Source: Acidisphaera sp. S103 (GTDB taxonomy: Bacteria > Pseudomonadota > Alphaproteobacteria > Acetobacterales > Acetobacteraceae). Taken from it: a stretch of DNA of 60,838 bases. A program made the position numbers and the translations under genes. The notes under the pieces were generated by a model that was given only the letters and a program-made list of their open reading frames with translations, did not search any database and was not told where the DNA came from. Position 1 is the first letter of the stretch, and the number at the start of each line of letters is the position of its first letter. Below, one piece after another: positions 48,611-56,730 of this stretch. The stretch lies in assembly GCF_009765975.1 (NCBI RefSeq), contig NZ_LMUJ01000092.1, forward strand, positions 153,493 through 214,330. The letters are read 5' to 3'.

Positions 48611-50476
48611 TCAATTTTGGCACCTCGGCGTTTCATCCCACTGTATCAGACCACACCAGCAGACCAGAAAGAACAGGGTCGCCAGCCGCGGTGCCTCCAG
48701 CACATTGTCGAACAGGCCAGAGATCATGAACCCGGCGATCGCGCCTGCCACCGCGGCACCCGTCACCGCACCACCGCGCAGCGCCCGTAAACCGCCCGCA
48801 AGCGCGAGGCCGGTCAGCGTGGCAAAGGCGGTCAGTCCCAGGATACCGGTTTCGAACCACAGCATCAGATACTGGCTCAGCATGCGCCAGGACACGTGGC
48901 TGTCGTCGGTAAATATCCAGCGGTCGAGGCCGTGGCGGAAGTCGCCATTGGCCAGCATCGGCCGGCCGGAGTCGTCGGTCAGGCTGATGTCACGCACCTC
49001 GATCCGATGGCCGATCCGGCCGGACAGCGACAATTCGACCGGACGGCGCAGCAGGCCAAACAACGCCCAGCGCCCCAAGCCGGTAGTGGGAATTGTGGCA
49101 TGAAGGGTCGTCCACTGGTTCGGTATCGCGGACGCGGTGTCGGCGGATTGGCAATTGTCCGAATACAGCAGGACTTTGTCGCAGATTAACGCACTGGCCA
49201 CCAGTCCGTCGGGGGAACGTGACCAAAACGTCAGATGCCACGGACCGTTGTCCGGCACCGTGATCTTCTGGCCCAGGTAGAACGGCGTTTCGACCCGCAT
49301 CGACACGTACGGGCCAGCGGCATCCCGGTCCAGCACCAGATCGCTCGGCCGATTAACGGGGGAGCGTGACAGCATGGTCCGTTGGTAACTGCCGAGCCCC
49401 ATGCCAAACAGCGCGGTGGAGATGTCGCGGTCGCGCACCGCCAGCCCGGCCCACCAGTTCTGTTCCCGCGTCGAAAGGTCGGTCTCACTGTCGGCGAAAC
49501 GATGGTACATACCGGTGAAATCCGCCACGCCGGCCAGTGTGGCCAGCATCAGGACAACCGGCACGATGCCGATCGCGGCCCAGCGCATGCGGCGCCGGGT
49601 GGCGATCCACAGGCCCCCAAGGCCGGTGATCGCCATCGCGGCGGTGCCGGCGGCGTAGCCCGTGCGGGCGAAGGTGACGGCCAGCGTGTAGGCTCCCGCC
49701 AAACAGGCCAGCGGCGCCAGGACCGTGCCCACCCAGCGCGGGCGAAACTGGAACAGGCACAGCGTGAACGGCAGCGCCAGCGCGGTGTAGGCGCCGATAT
49801 GTCCGCCGCCGACACGCATGCTGGAGAACGGCCCAGCGACCCGGTACGCCGTGCTGGTGTCCAGGATACTGGCGAACAACAGCCGTTCGGCGAGAACCTC
49901 GACCGTCACCGCCATCAGCCCGGCGGCCATGCCATAGGCGAACAGCGACACCGCGTCATGGTGGGTGCGCTGGCGCCGGCGGATGAACGGCAGCAGCGCG
50001 AGCGCCTCGACGACCGCCTTGGCGAGGCGCAGCGCATTGTCGGGGCGCAGGAACGGGTTGTCCGAGTGGCCAGTATAACCGAGCGGAGAGGCCAGACCGA
50101 TGATGGTGCTGACGGCGTAGGCAGCAACCAGCAGCAGCAACACGGCCCGGGGCCAGAGGGCAGGAAGAAGGTCGTCCGGCCGTGGTGGCGCGCGCAGCAG
50201 AAGAACGGCAAGGGTGATGAGGACGAAGAAGTCGGACTCGCCGACGACCATCCAGCCGGTCCACAGGCCAAGGTCGAGGGCTGGGATCACAATGGGCCAT
50301 ATGACGAGAAAGATTGCCGGCCAGCGCCACAAGACAGCGGCATAGACGATTAGGGCAGCAGTGAGGGGCAAGGCGGGCAGTGGGTAGTCCCAGCAGCCCA
50401 AGGCCACGATGGCAAAACAGATTGCAGTCAGGGATAGACGCACCGAGCGGGCCAGCCTGTCGACGTGCGGACTCAC
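48611..50476 (-). CDS. O-antigen ligase/Wzy-type membrane protein with periplasmic insertion
   Basis: A 621-residue polytopic protein. Hydrophobic helices fill about residues 12-330 and 535-615. The FGMGLGSYQRTML segment at about residue 365 matches the O-antigen ligase/polymerase (Wzy_C) loop. A non-membrane stretch of about 140 residues (about 385-530) follows, rich in beta pattern (WHLTFWSRSPDG, WTTLHATIPTTG, IEVRDISLTDDSG), resembling a carbohydrate-binding beta-sandwich. It is expected to join or polymerise polysaccharide on the periplasmic face. It heads the surface-polysaccharide neighbourhood. Confidence 0.8.
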   Translation of the reverse strand: MSPHVDRLARSVRLSLTAICFAIVALGCWDYPLPALPLTAALIVYAAVLWRWPAIFLVIWPIVIPALDLGLWTGWMVVGESDFFVLITLAVLLLRAPPRPDDLLPALWPRAVLLLLVAAYAVSTIIGLASPLGYTGHSDNPFLRPDNALRLAKAVVEALALLPFIRRRQRTHHDAVSLFAYGMAAGLMAVTVEVLAERLLFASILDTSTAYRVAGPFSSMRVGGGHIGAYTALALPFTLCLFQFRPRWVGTVLAPLACLAGAYTLAVTFARTGYAAGTAAMAITGLGGLWIATRRRMRWAAIGIVPVVLMLATLAGVADFTGMYHRFADSETDLSTREQNWWAGLAVRDRDISTALFGMGLGSYQRTMLSRSPVNRPSDLVLDRDAAGPYVSMRVETPFYLGQKITVPDNGPWHLTFWSRSPDGLVASALICDKVLLYSDNCQSADTASAIPNQWTTLHATIPTTGLGRWALFGLLRRPVELSLSGRIGHRIEVRDISLTDDSGRPMLANGDFRHGLDRWIFTDDSHVSWRMLSQYLMLWFETGILGLTAFATLTGLALAGGLRALRGGAVTGAAVAGAIAGFMISGLFDNVLEAPRLATLFFLVCWCGLIQWDETPRCQN

Positions 50477-50611
50477 ATACCCCCCAAGATCAAGCCATCA
50501 CGCCGGCGGCGGCATCCCGTTCAAACCAGCGGTTCATTAACCCGGGGGGACCCGGCACGCTACCTCATCTGCCATGATCGCAACAGTCAGCATTGCCGGC
50601 TGGCAGTGCCG

Positions 50612-51085
50612 TCAGCAATGGCTCGCAGACACCGTGACGGCAAGCATCGGTGCGGAGCCGCTGCCGCAGAATGAGTATGTGCCTGTGCTGCTGAACGGGA
50701 TGGTACCCGACATATTGGCATAAAGCGTGTAAGTATAAGAAGCGGAACCGTATGTGTACGTTATTGTCCCTGGCGCCTGAGAGTTAATTGGATTGGTAGA
50801 GACGACAGAATAACTGCCCGTAGGATGCGCAATTGTATCGGATGGATCGATCGGATCAGACGGGCCTTTCTTGTAATCGAGCACGAACCCGCTTTTATGC
50901 TGCTCATTCCACGTCGCGTTTGGGGAGTTGCCCACACAGGCCCAACGGCCACCACCACCTGTCAGGAGACTGGAGATCTGACTTGATGTCAGCGCCGTCG
51001 CGCCCGGGCAAGTTTGCCCGAAGGCATGGCTGGCGCCAAACATCATCAACGACGCGCCCGCAGCAAGAAACCGGTTCACTGACAT
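50612..51085 (-). CDS. secreted protein of unknown function
   Basis: About 157 residues, with a signal peptide (NRFLAAGASLMMFGASHAFGQ) and a mature part rich in Ser, Thr, Gly and Tyr, with cysteines near both ends (QTCPG, FCGSG, ASHC). Repeated SGTIPFSSTGTYSFC and TYTYGSASYTYTLY patterns suggest beta-sheet. ATG 51085 is used, but GGAG lies only 2 bases before it; in-frame GTG 51079 is better spaced. Family not recognised; it reads toward the polysaccharide gene at 48611. Confidence 0.6.
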   Translation of the reverse strand: MSVNRFLAAGASLMMFGASHAFGQTCPGATALTSSQISSLLTGGGGRWACVGNSPNATWNEQHKSGFVLDYKKGPSDPIDPSDTIAHPTGSYSVVSTNPINSQAPGTITYTYGSASYTYTLYANMSGTIPFSSTGTYSFCGSGSAPMLAVTVSASHC

Positions 51086-51352
51086 GTCTCCGTAAGCAAG
51101 AATCACGCAATCTTGAAGTGGCCACGTTAATGCAGCCATGATCGATCCGCAAGTGGTTCAAAGGGTTTTGCTCGTATCATTTACGATGGGATGACGCATT
51201 TTATGATCGCAACATCAACTGGATATGGATTGCTCCAATGGATGAGATCATGACAACCGAGACGGGCGTTCATGCCATCGATTTAGCATACAATAGGATC
51301 AACGGATCATGACAAATTCAACCCTTGGTTGCAAATATCACGGCCAAACTAC

Positions 51353-53182
51353 CTACACTTCCGCGTCAATTGGGGACGATTCAGCAACGTCTGACAGCAA
51401 TTCCCGCAATTCGCCGAGCCAGGGCTCATAACGCCGCCAGCGTTCGACCGACGTTCGGTAGATCGGCTGGCGCGCCTGCCACAGGCTGGCGGTAATGATA
51501 CGGCGTTGGTTGTGGTGCGGGGTGAGACAGGCGTCGTCCCACTCAAGGCCGCAGGTCGCGATTAGCTGCCGCGTGAGCGGTTCCGGATCCGCGACGAGGG
51601 CCTCATAGTCGACCTCGATGAAGCGATCCGGCGGCAGGACCGCGCGCCAGTGGGCCATCAGACGCAGATATTGGCGATAGAAGAAAACTAGGTCGCCCCG
51701 ATTGCTGGCGAAATCGAATGAAGCCTGGAAATCAGTGCTGTAGATGGACAGGCAGGTATCGATCGGGTTCCGCCGGCAATGCACGATCGTCGCACGTGGA
51801 AACACCTGCCGGATCACACCCAGGTGGGCGAAATTGAACGGCAGTTTATCGGTGACGCGATGTGCGTCAGGCGAGATGCCGCGCAGGACCGCCAGATAGT
51901 CGCTGGCGAGACGGCGTGCCGCATCGGGCTTGGCGGGGGCGTCGAAAGTGCCAAGGCCGGCGAGATTTTGCTCACGCCAGAATGGCAGTTCACCGCCGGC
52001 CGCGACATTGGGATGGCTCGACACGATTTGTTCGGCCAAGGTGGTACCAGAACGCGGCATGCCCACGATCAGGATCGGCGTTGCGTCCTCAACCCCCATC
52101 TCCGGGCGGCGTTCAAGATAACCTGGTGGTGCGGAAGCGATGACATGGTCCGTTTGCCGCGCAAGTGTCATGTGATCAAAACGGCCGCGCGTCGCGCGGA
52201 TTCGGTTTGCGGCATCGATGTGACGAATGGCCGTGGCATAATCCTGGATGTCGTCGTGCGCCTTGCCGAGCGCGAAATGAAGGGCTTGGCGTTGCAAAAC
52301 CCTCAATTCCGGCCGGGCCAGGCAGGTGCTCATTCGATCGATCAGGTCTTTATCCTGGACCCGGAATTTCTTATTCGTCGCAAGTTGGTTCCACGCACCT
52401 AGATTCAGGTCGAGCGACAGGCCACGTTCCAGATGGGCTGCTGCCTCCCCGGATCGGCCGCTCTCGGCCAAGAGTTGGCCGAGCGCGACATAGGCTTCGC
52501 CGCACTCGGGCTCCTCCGCGATAAGATCGCGCAGCAGCGATTCCGATACGGCGACGGCTCCGACGATATTTTGGGCATAGGCTGCGTAAATACGGGCGCT
52601 GACGGATCCCACAGCGGTCGCAGCGGCCGCAGCGGCCTGAAACGCCACTTCGGCCTGGGGACGCCGCCCCATCGCCAAATAGATCTGCCCTATGCGGGCA
52701 TGCACGGCGTGCAGGCTGGGATCCAGCCTGACGGCCATTTGGAAAGCAACGACCGCCTCACGCTCGCGGCCGAGATGGTCGAGGGCATTCCCGAGATTCA
52801 TGTGTGCGTTTTTGAGATCGGGTTTGAGACTAAGCGCATGACCAAACGCGGATACCGCCTCTTCCAGTCGCCCGAGATACAGGCAAGCCAACCCCAGATC
52901 GTGCCGTACCGTGGCGACCGTGGGATCGAGTTCGATCGAACGCTGGAATTGTTCGACCGCCAGTACGTGCTGCCCCGCCTGGGCGAGCCTCACACCCCGA
53001 ACAGCAAGCTGGTTGGCCTGGCGGACGCGTGATTTCGATGGCTGCCCCGCTATCGCGGCGGCAGGCCGCAGCCGCTTAGCCGCATGGTCGCTGAAAATCT
53101 GGCCCGCGTCCGGAAGTGGCGGAGACAACGAGGGCTTAGGCGCGATGTGGGCGAATATTGCCTTGTCGGCGGGGCTCGGCAT
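51353..53182 (-). CDS. TPR-repeat sulfotransferase family protein
   Basis: A 609-residue protein. The N-terminal half holds TPRs (from about residue 55, e.g. LDPTVATVRHDLGLACLYLGR in parts), and the C-terminal half is a sulfotransferase domain. The PAPS-binding loop is VGMPRSGTTLAEQIVSSHP (about residue 365), and the 3'-phosphate site is near VHCRRNPIDTCLSIY. Members may sulfate a polysaccharide or protein. It is divergent from the PEP-CTERM gene and has a partner of the same architecture beyond it. Confidence 0.85.
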   Translation of the reverse strand: MPSPADKAIFAHIAPKPSLSPPLPDAGQIFSDHAAKRLRPAAAIAGQPSKSRVRQANQLAVRGVRLAQAGQHVLAVEQFQRSIELDPTVATVRHDLGLACLYLGRLEEAVSAFGHALSLKPDLKNAHMNLGNALDHLGREREAVVAFQMAVRLDPSLHAVHARIGQIYLAMGRRPQAEVAFQAAAAAATAVGSVSARIYAAYAQNIVGAVAVSESLLRDLIAEEPECGEAYVALGQLLAESGRSGEAAAHLERGLSLDLNLGAWNQLATNKKFRVQDKDLIDRMSTCLARPELRVLQRQALHFALGKAHDDIQDYATAIRHIDAANRIRATRGRFDHMTLARQTDHVIASAPPGYLERRPEMGVEDATPILIVGMPRSGTTLAEQIVSSHPNVAAGGELPFWREQNLAGLGTFDAPAKPDAARRLASDYLAVLRGISPDAHRVTDKLPFNFAHLGVIRQVFPRATIVHCRRNPIDTCLSIYSTDFQASFDFASNRGDLVFFYRQYLRLMAHWRAVLPPDRFIEVDYEALVADPEPLTRQLIATCGLEWDDACLTPHHNQRRIITASLWQARQPIYRTSVERWRRYEPWLGELRELLSDVAESSPIDAEV

Positions 53183-53510
53183 CGGTCACGCCCTCTGTCT
53201 GGTTGTTGCGGGCATGACGGGGTCCTATCCGGAATGACGCGCCGAACGCAATCGAGCTGACGTCCTGACGATATCATCCAGATGAAACCGCCGGGTTCCG
53301 GCGAACGATCGGCGCACGAAGTTATCGGGATAGCTCGTCAAAATTGCCTTTTATTTAGAATGGTTACATGGGCTGTCAGCAATTTTTACATTCATTTATT
53401 GCGAATTATCAAAAATATCACCCTGAAGCCGACCTTGATGGCAGTGCGATTGGCAACCTTGCGAGTCGCGGTCCGTGCTGGGTGTCGGGAGTGGCTCCGG
53501 ATGTCGGCGA

Positions 53511-53531
53511 TGTGTCGGAAAACTTTACACA
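53511..53531. promoter_or_regulatory. candidate activator-binding dyad
   Basis: TGTGTCGGAAAACTTTACAC followed by A; the ends TGTGT and ACACA are complementary. It lies about 120 bp upstream of the predicted sigma-54 start, a normal position for an enhancer-binding protein site. Two related GTGTCGG/ATGTCGG half-copies lie at 53482 and 53501. Confidence 0.4.
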
Positions 53532-53602
53532 TCCCCAATTTAACGCACGAAATGTACGCGAAAACGGTCTCCATACCATTGATTAATTGCGATTCATTTC
53601 GA

Positions 53603-53619
53603 TTGGCACAGATAGTGCT
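53603..53619 (+). promoter_or_regulatory. sigma-54-type promoter of the PEP-CTERM gene
   Basis: TTGGCACAGATAGTGCT agrees with the -24/-12 consensus YTGGCACGRNNNTTGCW at all fixed positions but two, and the GG-to-GC distance is exactly right. The predicted start is near 53630, giving a leader of about 76 bases before ATG 53706. PEP-CTERM genes are known to be controlled by RpoN in some bacteria through a dedicated two-component pair. Confidence 0.7.
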
Positions 53620-53705
53620 ACGATGTGATATAGTGACGGGTGCATCGTTCGCGGTGTCGAATCCGACGCGGAATTACGGCGTCTAGATCGGGTGGGGCGA
53701 GAGCC

Positions 53706-54326
53706 ATGGGCTTAAAGAATGTGTTGCTAACAGGTGCATCAGTCGTTGCGCTTGCCACCGCGGCGATCCCGGCCCATGCCGCGCCCATACAAACCAATCA
53801 AATACAAACCAATCAGTGGTACACAGGCGCGTTCAATTCTACGGCCGCCTCCGCCCTGTTTGGCCCCGGCACGGTTTTGGGCGCCAATCCGACACCGGGC
53901 ACGAACGCCACGGTGGTGTTTGCACCTGTTAACACGAGCACCCCTTGGACAACGGTCGATTTGCCGTTCGGCGGATTTCTTACGGTCACGGATGTGGAAA
54001 ATTCGGGTGACTCGTTCGATATCAGTGTGAACGGAGTCGATCTGGGAACAACCTCCAAGGGCACGATAGGTGCCAACTGCAACAACGAAATCGCTTGCGC
54101 GGTCTCTGGTACCAGTGCTGCCGATTTCAGCCATGGGACATTTGTCCTTCCGGCTGGCACCGATACATTTAGTGGAATCGTCAACACCCAGATCAGCGGT
54201 GGCAATTTTGACTTCATCATCGAGGCGAATGCCAACCCCAATAATCCCGTGCCTGAGCCGGTTTCGCTCGCTGTTCTCGGAGTGGGTATGGCTGGCTTGG
54301 CCGCCGTTCGCCGTCGCAAGCGATAA
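53706..54326 (+). CDS. PEP-CTERM sorting-domain protein
   Basis: A 206-residue exported protein. Signal peptide with cleavage near AHA-AP, a short Gln/Asn/Thr-rich mature part with beta character, and the C-terminal tripartite signal: VPEP, a hydrophobic helix (VSLAVLGVGMAGLAAV) and RRRKR. This tail is cut by an exosortase and often links proteins to an exopolysaccharide-rich extracellular matrix. No exosortase gene lies in the window. A paired Cys (NCNNEIAC) is present. It is preceded by a sigma-54 promoter and followed by a hairpin. Confidence 0.88.
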   Translation: MGLKNVLLTGASVVALATAAIPAHAAPIQTNQIQTNQWYTGAFNSTAASALFGPGTVLGANPTPGTNATVVFAPVNTSTPWTTVDLPFGGFLTVTDVENSGDSFDISVNGVDLGTTSKGTIGANCNNEIACAVSGTSAADFSHGTFVLPAGTDTFSGIVNTQISGGNFDFIIEANANPNNPVPEPVSLAVLGVGMAGLAAVRRRKR

Positions 54327-54411
54327 GGTTTCGGACGTCGCGGTATCCGGAACCAGCAATCGACCTGCGTAGCCAAATACGCGGGCGACCCGACTAACTT
54401 GTCCGTCATGG

Positions 54412-54442
54412 CCTTGGGTGTTCGCGCCCAAGGTATATTCTT
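54412..54442 (+). terminator. probable terminator of the PEP-CTERM gene
   Basis: CCTTGGG (54412-54418) and CCCAAGG (54427-54433) form a stem around 8 bases and are followed by TATATTCTT. The T-tract is imperfect. It would separate the PEP-CTERM unit from the next gene. Confidence 0.4.
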
Positions 54443-54453
54443 AACCAGCTTGC

Positions 54454-56730
54454 TTGCACGATCGCGGATTTCCTTCAACCATCGGGCCTGCCGCCACCAA
54501 AGCGGAAGAGGTACGGGACCGCGTGGCAGACGACATCGACCTTGAGCAAATCCTCGACAAAGCCCTGACGTGGCAGGAAGCTGGGCAGTTGGATCTGGCC
54601 GAAGCCGGCTACCGCACCGTCCTGCAACACGACCCAAACGAGTTGGATGCGCTCAACCTGCTGGGGGTCATTCTGCAGGAACGTGGTGCTATAGATGAGT
54701 CGATAAGGCTCATCATGCGCGCGCTGGAGATAGACCCTGCCTTTCCGGAGGCGTTGGCCAATCTTGCCCGAGCGAAGCGTCTCGTGGGGGAGCCTATGGC
54801 GGCGGCGGAGGTGGCGCGTCGCGCCATCGCCTTGGATCCGGAACTGACGACGGCGCATCTCCAACTTGGGCGGGCCCTGTTCGATCTCGGCGATGACGCC
54901 GGAGCGGCCGAGGCCTTGCGCCAGGCCACCACCCTGGCACCGCTGTCGATAGAGGCCTTTGTGCCGCTTGGTATGGCCCTGGTCCGGCTGAACGACCCCA
55001 AAGGTGCCGACAGCGCCCTGACCGCCGCCCTGGCACTGGCTCCGGACCAAGCCGCCACCACGATCAACCTTGCGCCCGCATTCGCCGATCTCGCGCGCAT
55101 CTATCGCGAAACCGGCGATGCCTCAGCGGCGGTCGAGGCGGGCAGGCGCGCGGTCGCTCTTGATCCGGGTCTGTCCGACGCACACCTGCAACTCGGTCGC
55201 GCGCTACTCACGCATCAGGATGATGGCGGCGCGATCGAGGTATTTCGTCGCGCGACCGCCATGGCTCCGGGTTCGCTTGAGGCACATATCGGTCTCGCGC
55301 TGGCCCTGACCCGTCTGCAGAATCATGTGGCCGCCGTGGAGAGCTGGCGGGCGGCGCTGGCGCTGCAGCCCGACGATCCCGGCTTGCTGATCGAGGTCGC
55401 GAGTTCACTCGGCGCGCTCGAACGCTTCAACGAAGCGTTGGCGACCTATCGGCGAGCAGACGCCCTGATACCCGGCCACCTGCGCGCGCAAGTCGGCATC
55501 ATAGGAACGTTGGCCCGGATCGGGGACGTCACCACAGCGGCTGATCTGTGCCGGCAAGCGATCGAGAAGACGCCGGACTGGTCCAGCCTGTGGGTGCTGA
55601 TGGCTTATTGCGAGGGGAGGATGGGGCATTTCGATGCGGCCGCAGACGCCTACCGGCGCGCCCTGGTGCTCGAACCCGGCTTGGGCAACGCACTCAACGG
55701 CCTGGCCGCGGTGGGTGAACGCTTCGACGACGACGCGGCGAAAGATGCGGCGCGGGACGTGGTGAACGACCCGTCCCGGCCAGTGCGAGACCGCATTGCC
55801 GCGGGGTTCGCGTTGGGGCGGGTGCATGATCGGTACGGAGCGTATGATGAAGCCTTCGAGGCCTATACCGCCGCCAACGCGCTGATGCGAGCGGACCGGG
55901 GGCTTGCGTTCGACCGCACTCACTATCGTCTTCTGGTGGATCGGCTGATCGCGGCGGTTGGTCCACAGGCTTTCGCGGCAACGGCGGGATTAGGCGATCC
56001 GACAGAGATGCCGGTGTTCGTTGTTGGCATGCCGCGCTCCGGCACGACTTTGGTGGAACAAATAGCTTCCAGCCATAAGTTGGTCTTCGGTGCCGGCGAG
56101 CAAAAGGACATCCCCCGGATTCTCGCCGCGTTGGGTGCGGAGGAAGCGGCTTGGCCCCCTGCCGCGTGGGATCGGGCATCGGTGCGCCGCGAAACCCGGT
56201 CGCACGCGCGGCACCTCTACGACTTGGCCGGTGGTGCCGTCCGGGTGATCGACAAACAGGTGGATAACATCATGTTTCTTGGTCAGATCGCCGTATTGTT
56301 CCCGCGAGCCAGGATCGTGGTCTGCCGGCGCGACCCGCGAGACGTGTGCCTGTCATGCTTCTTCCAGTTCTTTTCAGACGATACCATGACGTGGACCAAC
56401 GACCTCACGGATTGCGGATTTCGGGCACGCGAGATCGACCGCCTGATGGATCACTGGCGCAAGGTGCTACCAATCCCTATCCTGGAAATTCAATACGAGA
56501 CCCTGGTCGGCAACCTGGAACGGGAGAGTCGTCGGCTGATCGATTTCCTCGGGCTGGAATGGGATCCAACCTGTCTTGCGTTCCATGAAACCGAGCGGAC
56601 CGTACTGACGGCCAGTTACTGGCAGGTGCGACAGCCGCTCTACGCCAGTTCCGTCGGCCGGTGGCGACATTACCAGCATCATCTTGGGCCGCTGCTGCGG
56701 GAACTGGGAGGGTCGGCCCTGACGCCCTGA
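54454..56730 (+). CDS. TPR-repeat sulfotransferase family protein (large)
   Basis: A 758-residue protein with about a dozen TPRs over residues 25-480 (recurring AxxxLGRALxxxGD and ALDPxxxxAHLQLGRAL patterns), then a sulfotransferase domain. PAPS loop VGMPRSGTTLVEQIASSHK at about residue 528; the CRRDPRDVCLSCFF segment is the 3'-phosphate site. It resembles the 51353 protein in domain order. The TTG start (54454) lacks a ribosome site; GTG 54523 is an alternative. The stop abuts the stop of the convergent VanZ-type gene. Confidence 0.83.
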   Translation: MHDRGFPSTIGPAATKAEEVRDRVADDIDLEQILDKALTWQEAGQLDLAEAGYRTVLQHDPNELDALNLLGVILQERGAIDESIRLIMRALEIDPAFPEALANLARAKRLVGEPMAAAEVARRAIALDPELTTAHLQLGRALFDLGDDAGAAEALRQATTLAPLSIEAFVPLGMALVRLNDPKGADSALTAALALAPDQAATTINLAPAFADLARIYRETGDASAAVEAGRRAVALDPGLSDAHLQLGRALLTHQDDGGAIEVFRRATAMAPGSLEAHIGLALALTRLQNHVAAVESWRAALALQPDDPGLLIEVASSLGALERFNEALATYRRADALIPGHLRAQVGIIGTLARIGDVTTAADLCRQAIEKTPDWSSLWVLMAYCEGRMGHFDAAADAYRRALVLEPGLGNALNGLAAVGERFDDDAAKDAARDVVNDPSRPVRDRIAAGFALGRVHDRYGAYDEAFEAYTAANALMRADRGLAFDRTHYRLLVDRLIAAVGPQAFAATAGLGDPTEMPVFVVGMPRSGTTLVEQIASSHKLVFGAGEQKDIPRILAALGAEEAAWPPAAWDRASVRRETRSHARHLYDLAGGAVRVIDKQVDNIMFLGQIAVLFPRARIVVCRRDPRDVCLSCFFQFFSDDTMTWTNDLTDCGFRAREIDRLMDHWRKVLPIPILEIQYETLVGNLERESRRLIDFLGLEWDPTCLAFHETERTVLTASYWQVRQPLYASSVGRWRHYQHHLGPLLRELGGSALTP

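Larger units (their letters stand above)
53183..53705. other. AT-rich regulatory region of the PEP-CTERM gene
   Basis: The 523 bases have no convincing gene. The middle and right parts (53330-53640) are clearly AT-richer than the neighbours. They hold a candidate activator site (53511-53531) and a sigma-54-type promoter (53603-53619). The left end must also hold the promoter of the divergent TPR-sulfotransferase. A 72-codon frame at 53368-53586 is dismissed as chance. Confidence 0.5.

Noticed and set aside
48372-48636. 89-codon minus-strand frame between scoA and the O-antigen-ligase gene
   Set aside because: Low-complexity basic translation without a ribosome site. A short direct repeat (ATTTTGGCAC twice near 48600) may be all that is there.
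51086-51352. Possible sigma-54 promoter before the secreted protein at 50612
   Set aside because: TGGCCAC and TTGC occur on the minus strand, but the GG-to-GC distance is 15, not 12.
53368-53586. 72-codon plus-strand frame in the PEP-CTERM upstream region
   Set aside because: No ribosome site, and it overlaps the regulatory dyad; AT-rich noncoding sequence explains it better.
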